Source: Candidatus Hydrogenedentota bacterium
Lineage (GTDB): Bacteria > Hydrogenedentota > Hydrogenedentia > Hydrogenedentales > CAITNO01
NCBI GenBank assembly: GCA_011046175.1
Contig: DSBB01000429.1
Span: 1-5,993, forward strand
Length of the DNA stretch: 5,993 nucleotides
Direction: 5' to 3'
The notes below the pieces were generated by a model, which had not been told where the DNA came from, did no database searches, and saw nothing but the letters and a program-made list of their open reading frames with translations. A program made the translations under genes and the position numbers. Shown piece after piece: positions 1 to 4,800 of this stretch (its first letter is position 1; the number at the start of each line of letters is the position of its first letter).

Positions 1-178
1 GTATAATAATGAGCGTTGTTTACCATTAACGAGAAAGGGATACCGGGTGACTTCAAAGCGAAGCGCCCAGTTTCGTACCCGGGCTATAAATGTATTGTGT
101 GATCCTATTTTGAACGTGTCATTACCCACAAATGTTGCGTCATGATTATTTGCATTGGCCTGAATCTAACCGTAGTCC

Positions 179-261
179 GTCATTCCCGCGAAAGTGGGAA
201 TCCAGAAGGTGACTGATACGCTGTAAGTGTGTATCTGGATTCCCGCTTTCGCGGGAATGAC
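179..261. repeat. MITE/REP-like element with nested inverted repeats
   Basis: The left arm (179-205) and right arm (235-261) are reverse complements at 26 of 27 positions, around a 29-nt centre. Each arm is also a hairpin in its own right: ATTCCCGC, a GAAA loop, then GYGGGAAT. The element can therefore fold as one long stem or as two short tetraloop hairpins. The arm sequence GTCATTCCCGCGAAAG is a common dispersed-repeat motif in many bacterial genomes, which is general knowledge and was not searched here. I see no transposase gene and no clear target-site duplication beside it, so a non-autonomous or REP-type element fits best. Confidence 0.8.
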
Positions 262-421
262 AGGCGTTTACGGAACAATGTCGCAAAGGGGCAAAGAAAC
301 ATAGCAACGGTGTCACAAATAAGAAGGATTTTCCGCGCCTTTACACCTTTGTTTTTAAGCCCTGCTCCCGTTCTTTTGTTTCGATGCTCTGTATGGAACC
401 CCTATCCCGTCAAATCTGTGC

Positions 422-448
422 GCAATTTATTGCAATTTCTGCTATACT
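422..448 (+). promoter_or_regulatory. Extended -10 promoter with operator-like repeats
   Basis: TATACT at 443-448 is preceded directly by TGC (440-442), which makes an extended -10 (TGn-TATAMT). It lies about 49 bases before the ATG at 497. No good -35 box is visible at normal spacing, which is compatible with an extended -10 promoter. Just upstream, GCAATTT occurs twice exactly 10 bp apart (422-428 and 432-438). The first copy also forms the inverted repeat GCAAT-TT-ATTGC (422-433). Repeats on one helix face that cover the -35 region are where an autoregulating antitoxin would be expected to bind, but that role is inference. Confidence 0.45.
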
Positions 449-496
449 GTCAATGGTAACGGTCGCCAGACAAAAAAATAATTGAGGATATCCATC

Positions 497-724
497 ATGT
501 TCGACAGGATTACATTTTCACCGGATGTCATGGGGACGCGCGCCTGCATACGCGGCATGCGTATTACGGTTGCGCACGTGGTAAATATGATTGCGAATGG
601 AATGTCAGTTGAGGAAATATTACAGGAATATCCGGACCTGGAAAAAGAAGATATAAGCGAAGCCCTGCGTTATGCAGCATTTCTGGCGCGGGATGAAGTG
701 TTGCCCACGGGAACGCATGCATGA
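497..724 (+). CDS. DUF433 family antitoxin-like protein
   Basis: This is a 75-residue protein with the DUF433 (PF04255) pattern. It has an N-terminal strand FDRITFSPDVMG, the signature ACIRGMRITV (residues 16-25), a helical stretch with GMSVEEIL (35-42), YPDLEKEDI (45-53) and a final ALRYAAFL helix. DUF433 proteins are small winged-helix-like proteins usually encoded just before a PIN-like toxin, and they are thought to bind the toxin and repress their own promoter. The ATG at 497 is chosen because GAGGA (484-488) sits 8 nt upstream. An in-frame TTG at 482 would lie before this ribosome binding site and add five unconserved residues. The stop overlaps the next start (ATGA, 721-724), so the two genes are translationally coupled. 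Codons are more AT-rich than in glyA, consistent with acquired DNA. Antitoxin function is inferred from family and context. Confidence 0.88.
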   Translation: MFDRITFSPDVMGTRACIRGMRITVAHVVNMIANGMSVEEILQEYPDLEKEDISEALRYAAFLARDEVLPTGTHA

Positions 725-1104
725 AATTCCTTGCGGACATGAATGTGTCCATGAGCACAGTTCAATACCTGCGCAGCAATGGACATGATGCCCTTCATCT
801 TCGCGAGCACGGGCTGGAACGTGCCCCCGACACGGTCGTTCTGCAGAAGGCGAAAGAAGAAGGCAGGATTATTCTGACGTTCGACTTGGACTTTGGTGAT
901 TTAATGGCCAGCTCAAAAGAAGACCTGCCAAGCATCATTATATTCAGGCTTCACGATGAAACACCTCAGGCCGTATTGCCTCGGCTAAAAGAAATTCTTT
1001 CAAATTGCAGTGAGCAACTGCAAAAGGGCGCTCTTATCCTGGCAGGAGATAGTCGGAATCGCATACGTCGGCTGCCCTTGCTTTATCACAATGATGATGA
1101 GTAG
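721..1104 (+). CDS. DUF5615 PIN-like toxin candidate
   Basis: This is a 127-residue protein matching the DUF5615 family (PF18480), a compact PIN-like nuclease fold. It opens with KFLADMNVS (Asp6, Asn8), followed by LRSNGHDALHLREHGL. Next comes RAPDTVVLQKAKEEGRIILTFD (split here as Arg34-Gly48 and Arg49-Asp55), with Asp37 in the conserved APD motif. The hallmark TFDLDFGDL follows at 53-61 (Asp55, Asp57). The C-terminal part, LILAGDSRNRIRRLPL, is also typical. The acidic residues Asp6, Asp37, Asp55 and Asp57 are the likely metal-binding set. By analogy with PIN toxins it would be an RNase held in check by the DUF433 partner encoded immediately upstream, with a 4-bp overlap. No separate Shine-Dalgarno is needed if translation is coupled. 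It appears full length and intact. Nuclease activity and toxicity are inferred from the family; the residues are seen. Confidence 0.87.
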   Translation: MKFLADMNVSMSTVQYLRSNGHDALHLREHGLERAPDTVVLQKAKEEGRIILTFDLDFGDLMASSKEDLPSIIIFRLHDETPQAVLPRLKEILSNCSEQLQKGALILAGDSRNRIRRLPLLYHNDDE

Positions 1105-1138
1105 TTGTTGGCAAAAACGCAAAGTTAGGCCAACCCAT

Positions 1139-1165
1139 CAGTATGTGCAACATTTGCACATACTG
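1139..1165. repeat. Perfect 12-bp inverted repeat with 3-nt centre
   Basis: CAGTATGTGCAA (1139-1150) and TTGCACATACTG (1154-1165) are exact reverse complements around CAT. The repeat lies 34 bases after the toxin stop codon. No T-run follows on either strand, so it is not a standard intrinsic terminator. It could protect the 3' end of the toxin-antitoxin mRNA, bind a dimeric regulator, or be a recombination core site. The sequence alone does not decide. Confidence 0.7.
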
Positions 1166-1188
1166 CATACGACGGTGAAGCATATCGG

Positions 1189-1230
1189 GTAGACCTCTTC
1201 AATCTTGAGGTCATTGTTTCTGTGGTCTAC
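1189..1230. repeat. Overlapping, mutually exclusive inverted repeats
   Basis: GTAGACC (1189-1195) can pair with GGTCTAC (1224-1230). The overlapping GACCTC (1192-1197) can instead pair with GAGGTC (1207-1212). The two pairings share bases and exclude each other. Stems are only 6-7 bp, so this may be chance. Confidence 0.3.
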
Positions 1231-1328
1231 GGGGGAAATTCCGGCTTGTTATGAAATTGGATTCTTGTCATTACCCAAATCTTTTGACAACGAATAGAAG
1301 AGGCAAAAAGTGAATGCTTGAGTTCGAT

Positions 1329-1421
1329 ATCCCAACGGGATTTAATAACACAGCCCGGGGTTGCGGTACTCCGCTACCCCGGGTAGATGTGAACCCAATC
1401 CCCCCTATACCCCAACGGGGT
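1329..1421. repeat. Three-hairpin dispersed-repeat unit
   Basis: The unit has three stems in a row. A small hairpin ATCCC-AAC-GGGAT (1329-1341) comes first. A large central stem follows, in which CCCGGGGT (1354-1361) pairs with ACCCCGGG (1376-1383), then a T/T mismatch, then GCGG (1363-1366) pairs with CCGC (1371-1374) around a TACT loop. The third is a second small hairpin ACCCC-AAC-GGGGT (1409-1421). The identical AAC loops on both flanks and the compensating arms show designed structure rather than chance. I recall similar units with CCCAACGGG flanks around an AGCCCNGGGTTG...CTACCCNGGGT core scattered through Planctomycetes/Verrucomicrobia-type genomes; this was not checked. Mobility or function is unknown. 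Confidence 0.75.
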
Positions 1422-1537
1422 TGCGTCCAAATGGGGGTACGAACCAGCAGTTCGAAAATAAAGTACGGATTGCGGTATAGTTAATGGCGTAAGGTGGTTT
1501 GTGAAAACCATTGAAGCAGTCTAACCTGACAGGATGT

Positions 1538-1560
1538 GTTATGAAATGGAATTTCGTAAC
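1538..1560. repeat. 10-bp hairpin with 3-nt loop
   Basis: GTTATGAAAT (1538-1547) pairs with ATTTCGTAAC (1551-1560) around GGA, with nine Watson-Crick pairs and one T/G wobble. It lies about 85 bases before the rhomboid start. The left arm with its preceding T (TGTTATGAAAT) recurs at 1247-1257, where the right arm is missing or decayed. It could be part of the leader RNA or a repeat remnant. Confidence 0.5.
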
Positions 1561-1629
1561 AAGCTGGACGACGAGCTGGAATCCTCATTGATATTGGAAC
1601 CCACGAGGACGTTTATTAGAGGAGAAACA

Positions 1630-1668
1630 GTGGGAAGAATTGTCTATGAACTGTCCGTCTTGCGGTGA
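1630..1668 (+). other. Possible 12-codon leader ORF overlapping rhomboid start
   Basis: The best Shine-Dalgarno of this region, AGAGGAG (1618-1624), stands 5 nt before a GTG at 1630. That codon opens a frame of 12 codons (VGRIVYELSVLR) ending at TGA 1666-1668. The frame overlaps the first 23 bases of the rhomboid gene in another frame. Such an arrangement could feed ribosomes to the rhomboid ATG by reinitiation, or it may be accidental. No similarity to any known leader peptide is recognised. Confidence 0.25.
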
Positions 1669-2776
1669 AGCGTTGCGTCAGTTGGCGTACCGGGGGTTGG
1701 TGCTTGATCAGTGTCCCGGCTGTCGGGGGGTGTGGTATGACGCGGATGAGTTGGGCGCTTTTCTTGAACGCTATCTGGCGGACCACCCCAACCTGCCGCC
1801 AATGCGACTGTCGCTCCATCAGCAAGCGGGCGCGCGGGCGCCTGACGGGGAAAAGGAACGCGCCTGCCCCCGTTGTGAGTTCCCACTGGAGAAATACAAC
1901 TACGGCTACGATTCCGGCATCATCCTGGACCGGCGCCACGCCTGTGAGGGCGTTTGGGTGGACGGGCATGAAGTCCAACGCTTGGCGCAATATGTGAAGG
2001 GACATCCAAAACTGGACCGGCTGGCCGCGGCGGTGGCGGCGCATACGCGCGAGACCGAAGACTTTCGGCAGGACATCACGGCCGCCCCTGCGGCGGCGCT
2101 CTATGCATGGCTCGGGCTGGCCATTCCTGTTGCGGATGACACCCCCAAGAAGACGATTCCCTTTGTCACGTACACTTTTCTTTTCACGAACGTCCTTGTC
2201 ATGGTATGGCTCTATCACGCTGTAGACGACTGGTATGAGATCTTTTACAACTACGGCATGGCGCCCGCGAATGTGGTGGCCGGACATGGAAGGGTTGGCA
2301 TGATAACCAGCATGTTTCTCCATGGCGGTCTCGGCCATCTTGTCGGCAACATGCTATTCCTGTGGGTCTTTGGCGACAACGTGGAAGACCGCCTCGGCCA
2401 TCTCCTGTTCCTGTTCTTCTACCTCGCCACCGGGATTGTCGCAAGCCTGTTCTTTCTGTTGTTTCACCCCAGCGGCACAATGCCTGCTATTGGGGCCAGC
2501 GGCGCTATCAGCGGTGTGCTGGGCGCGTACCTCGTCTTTTTCCCACGCGCGCGCCTAAGCCTTCTCACGATATTCACCCCTTATCCTCCGGTTACAATCG
2601 CCGCGGTATGGTACGTCCTTGCATGGTTCGTGTTCCAACTGGCGTACGTGTTTGTTGAGTTGCATGGAAGCGTGGGCGTAGCCTTCTCGGCGCATCTGGG
2701 CGGGTTTATCGCGGGCGTTGTCTTCGCCATGCTGCACAAGTCAATTATCCTGGAAAAAGCAGTTGAACAGGACTGA
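1646..2776 (+). CDS. Zinc-ribbon/rhomboid intramembrane serine protease fusion
   Basis: This is a 376-residue protein with two TFIIB-type zinc ribbons in front of a rhomboid domain. Ribbon 1 has Cys3-x2-Cys6 and Cys23-x2-Cys26 followed by GVWYD. Ribbon 2 has Cys74-x2-Cys77, but its second knuckle reads LDRRHACEGVWVD. Only Cys100 is kept, and the position of the fourth cysteine is Arg97 with His98 beside it. After a linker (about 115-170), six membrane segments can be placed near 171-192, 229-245, 252-273, 281-299, 315-337 and 346-364. The rhomboid signatures are present: HLVGN (His231, Asn235; oxyanion HxxxN), GASG with nucleophile Ser285, and SAHLGG with His350 as the other half of the dyad. 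It should cut membrane proteins within the bilayer, with the ribbons probably cytoplasmic; substrates are unknown. The start is uncertain: ATG 1646 gives the usual MNCPxCG opening, but only a weak GGAAGA precedes it. TTG at 1640 is the alternative. Confidence 0.9.
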   Translation: MNCPSCGEALRQLAYRGLVLDQCPGCRGVWYDADELGAFLERYLADHPNLPPMRLSLHQQAGARAPDGEKERACPRCEFPLEKYNYGYDSGIILDRRHACEGVWVDGHEVQRLAQYVKGHPKLDRLAAAVAAHTRETEDFRQDITAAPAAALYAWLGLAIPVADDTPKKTIPFVTYTFLFTNVLVMVWLYHAVDDWYEIFYNYGMAPANVVAGHGRVGMITSMFLHGGLGHLVGNMLFLWVFGDNVEDRLGHLLFLFFYLATGIVASLFFLLFHPSGTMPAIGASGAISGVLGAYLVFFPRARLSLLTIFTPYPPVTIAAVWYVLAWFVFQLAYVFVELHGSVGVAFSAHLGGFIAGVVFAMLHKSIILEKAVEQD

Positions 2777-2991
2777 CACCGTATTTTACTGCGCGGAACA
2801 GAGCAAAATGCGGCCGTCCGGCCCGCGCCCATTCATCTTCAACTGTTTTTTCCGGGTTCATCGGGTATGGTGGAGACGGAAAGCCGCATGTGGCGCGAAG
2901 CGCGCGCCGGGGACGAGAGCGGGTGCGTACACATCCGCGATCATGCCTCGCTTCGCTTGTGCCGGTCCTGATTTTTACCGCCGGCGTATCG
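2777..2991. other. Convergent intergenic gap, no clear terminator
   Basis: This 215-bp GC-rich gap separates the ends of the rhomboid gene (+) and glyA (-). GC-rich palindromes occur, for example CGCCGGCG near 2979-2986, but none has a T-run at the correct distance on the strand that would need it. A TTTTTT run near 2845 lacks an adjacent stem. Termination is probably Rho-dependent or by a non-canonical hairpin. No gene is supported here. Confidence 0.4.
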
Positions 2992-4503
2992 CTATACTAC
3001 GGACTTGAGCAGATCAAGGTCCAGCTCGGGGTATACCGGGAACCGATCCAGCAGCGCCTGAACGCGTTGCCGCGCTTCGTCGCGGGCGCCCTCATCCAGA
3101 TCGTATTTGCGTTTGCTCGGTTTTCCCGCGTTTGCGCCCGTGGTCAACAACGCGGGTCTTGTGTTGTCCAACACCAACCGTATAATGGCGGCTATCCCGG
3201 CCATTTCGATTTCAGTCATACCCAACGTGGTGGCGGCGGCGGCGCCTACGCGCAAGCCGCTGGTGATGAGCGGCCCGTTCGGGTCGTAGGGCAGGGAATT
3301 GAAATTGAGCGTAACGCCGCATTCGCGCAACGCGCCCGCCGCCTGGGCGCCGGTGAGACCGCAACTTTCAGCGACATTTATCAACAATAAATGGTTGTCC
3401 GTGCCGCCTGTGGCAAGGGTGAATCCCAAATCAACCAGCGCGTTCGCAAGGGCCCTGCAATTGTTGACCACCTTTTGGGCGTAGACCTTGAACTCCGGCT
3501 GATTGGCTTCCCGGAAGGCCACCGCCTTGGCCGCAAGAATATGGGGCAGCGGCCCGCCCAGCACCAGGGGACACCCCTTGTCCACGTATTCGGCGAATTC
3601 TTTTTTGCAAAGCACAAAGCCGCCGCGCGGGCCGCGCAACGTTTTGTGGGTGGTTGACGTAACGATATCGGCGAAGGGAACGGGATTGTTTTCCCCTTCA
3701 AACACGCCGCCCGCGACCAGTCCCGCGAAGTGCGCCATATCCACCATGAACACCGCGCCCACCTTGTCCGCAATTTCGCGGAGCCGCATGAAATTGATAT
3801 GGCGCGGATAGGCGCTGTAGCCCGCCAGCAGTATGAAGGGCTTGATTTCTGTCGCCATCGCCTCGATTTCATCGTAATCAATCAATCCGGTCTCCCGGTT
3901 GACCGCGTAATTATATGCGTCGAACATTTTTGCCGACAGGTTGCGCCGGTAACCGTGGGTGAGATGGCCGCCGGAATAGTAGTCCATGCCGAGCAGACGC
4001 TGGTTGTTCAACAAAGCGCGGACTGTGTTCCAATCCTCCTGTGACAGTTGCGCCGGGTTGGTCGTTCCCATTTTCTCCAGTTCCGGCGCCTCAACGCGCG
4101 CGGTCAACGCCGCCCAATAGGCGACCATGTTCGCGTCCGCGCCGCTGTGGGGCTGCACGTAGGCATGGTCCGCGCCGAAGAGTTTGCGCGCTTCGTCGCG
4201 CGCAAGCGCTTCAACCGTATCCACATTGTCGCACCCTTCATAAAACCGTTGATAGGGCACCCCCTCGGAATATTTATCCGTGAGCAGGTTCCCCATCGCC
4301 AGTTGCGTTGCCAACGAACAATAGTTCTCGCTGGCTATCAGTTTCAGGTAACTGCGCTGATCAGCCAGTTCCTGCACTATGGCGCGCGCCGCCTCGGGCG
4401 CGACACGGGATACCACGACAAGGTTGGCGAGGTATGCCAGAAAAGCCGGATCAACACTTTCCGCGTCGGTTTTGCTGAGATAGGTTTCAATAGGATTGGA
4501 CAC
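2992..4503 (-). CDS. glyA: Serine hydroxymethyltransferase, long chlamydial-type form
   Basis: This is a 503-residue cytoplasmic PLP enzyme that interconverts serine plus tetrahydrofolate with glycine plus 5,10-methylene-tetrahydrofolate, the main source of one-carbon units. Visible landmarks are IASENY (Glu59, catalytic), NLLTDKYSEG (72-81), QPHSGADAN (117-125), VDMAHFAG (Asp255 for the PLP ring nitrogen, His258), TTHKTLRGPRGG with PLP lysine Lys287, GGTDNH (366-371) and TSGLRVG with carboxylate-binding Arg418. Typical bacterial GlyA is about 415-430 residues. The extra length is mostly an insert of some 60 residues after the QPHSGADAN segment (roughly 133-200, containing YYSGGHLTHG) and a longer C-terminus ending in DRFPVYPELDLD. 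From memory, both traits and much of the sequence match the roughly 497-residue chlamydial GlyA. Translation starts at GTG (4501-4503), supported by AGGGAG (4511-4516 on the complement) 7 nt upstream. It stands alone, convergent with the rhomboid gene. Confidence 0.96.
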   Translation of the reverse strand: MSNPIETYLSKTDAESVDPAFLAYLANLVVVSRVAPEAARAIVQELADQRSYLKLIASENYCSLATQLAMGNLLTDKYSEGVPYQRFYEGCDNVDTVEALARDEARKLFGADHAYVQPHSGADANMVAYWAALTARVEAPELEKMGTTNPAQLSQEDWNTVRALLNNQRLLGMDYYSGGHLTHGYRRNLSAKMFDAYNYAVNRETGLIDYDEIEAMATEIKPFILLAGYSAYPRHINFMRLREIADKVGAVFMVDMAHFAGLVAGGVFEGENNPVPFADIVTSTTHKTLRGPRGGFVLCKKEFAEYVDKGCPLVLGGPLPHILAAKAVAFREANQPEFKVYAQKVVNNCRALANALVDLGFTLATGGTDNHLLLINVAESCGLTGAQAAGALRECGVTLNFNSLPYDPNGPLITSGLRVGAAAATTLGMTEIEMAGIAAIIRLVLDNTRPALLTTGANAGKPSKRKYDLDEGARDEARQRVQALLDRFPVYPELDLDLLKSVV

Positions 4504-4564
4504 AACGGAACTCCCTGTACTTCCCCATGCGGGACAATGACCAAAAAGGCGCTTTCATGCGTCT

Positions 4565-4594
4565 ATGGTATCGCGAACGGCTCAAAGGTATCAA
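4565..4594 (-). promoter_or_regulatory. Weak promoter candidate for glyA
   Basis: On the minus strand TTGATA (4589-4594) and TACCAT (4565-4570) are separated by 18 bp. The -35 is good and the -10 matches TATAAT at four of six positions. It lies about 60 bases upstream of the GTG start. No riboswitch-like fold was recognised in the leader. Confidence 0.3.
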
Positions 4595-4612
4595 GCGTAT
4601 CTTGCGAGAGCG

Positions 4613-4624
4613 GCCGGCGCCGGC
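4613..4624. repeat. 12-bp perfect palindrome
   Basis: GCCGGCGCCGGC is fully self-complementary and lies in the intergenic region between the divergent glyA and right-edge genes, just beyond the glyA promoter candidate. It could be a regulator site, but GC-rich palindromes arise readily by chance in DNA of this composition. Confidence 0.3.
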
Positions 4625-4693
4625 GGAAGTTTTCTGACACCAATCCCCGTTGCCGCTCGTCAAATTATCGTGATTCCGGGATGAGTCGGGCTG

Positions 4694-4721
4694 TTTTCAG
4701 CAACGGTTTTCGTGGTATAGT
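4694..4721 (+). promoter_or_regulatory. Extended -10 promoter for the right-edge secreted-protein gene
   Basis: TATAGT (4716-4721) is directly preceded by TGG (4713-4715), an extended -10. TTTTCA (4694-4699) sits 16 bp upstream as a partial -35. Transcription would begin near 4728, leaving a leader of about 70 bases before the ATG at 4801. The flanking intergenic region 4504-4800 otherwise shows only the palindrome at 4613 and the weak glyA promoter. Confidence 0.5.
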
Positions 4722-4800
4722 ACCCCTCCCTGAAGAAGTGACGGGGTTGATGTTGTAGTGGTTACCGTCTTTTACCTTAACGAACAATGGAGACACGAGT

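Larger units (their letters stand above)
1..496. other. Non-coding leader region with repeat and promoter
   Basis: I see no credible gene here. The region holds an imperfect inverted repeat at 40-48/77-87 (six pairs, a two-base bulge, then three pairs), the repeat element at 179-261, and a promoter/operator region near 420-450. A plus-strand reading frame that begins inside the repeat at 229 and runs to 459 starts with the peptide MYLDSRFRGND. This is the typical translation of such a palindromic repeat, and the rest has no recognisable domain. Confidence 0.6.
1105..1645. other. 541-bp non-coding, structure-rich spacer
   Basis: No gene is supported in this stretch. It holds a strong hairpin (1139-1165), competing small inverted repeats (1189-1230), a three-hairpin repeat (1329-1421) and another hairpin (1538-1560). 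TATAGT at 1476-1481 could be a -10 for the rhomboid gene about 165 bases downstream, but I find no matching -35 or TGn extension. The promoter of the next gene is therefore unresolved. Confidence 0.6.

Noticed and set aside
229..459. 76-codon reading frame starting MYLDSRFRGND
   Set aside because: Its start lies inside the inverted repeat, whose translation routinely gives LDSRFRGND-like peptides. It has no domain, no good ribosome binding site, and an unlikely composition.
1139..1165. Intrinsic terminator after the toxin gene
   Set aside because: The stem is strong but no T-run follows on either strand.
117..1277. 12-bp direct repeat TGTCATTACCCA (117-128 and 1266-1277) flanking the toxin-antitoxin module
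   Set aside because: It could be read as attachment sites or a target duplication, but about one 12-bp match is expected by chance in 6 kb. No integrase or matching boundary is seen.
1329..1421. CRISPR repeat or tRNA-like element
   Set aside because: There is only one unit with no regularly spaced spacers, and it has none of the tRNA arm or loop sequences.
1616..2338. 240-codon minus-strand frame opposite the rhomboid gene
   Set aside because: It is antisense to a gene with intact zinc-ribbon and rhomboid motifs. The long frame is a by-product of GC-rich codons, and its product resembles no known family.
4048..4758. Plus-strand frame across the 5' part of glyA and beyond
   Set aside because: It runs antisense to conserved SHMT sequence and shows no recognisable domain.
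4504..4800. Riboswitch upstream of glyA or of the secreted-protein gene
   Set aside because: No conserved core of a glycine, SAM or folate-type riboswitch was recognised, and the glyA leader predicted from the weak promoter is short.
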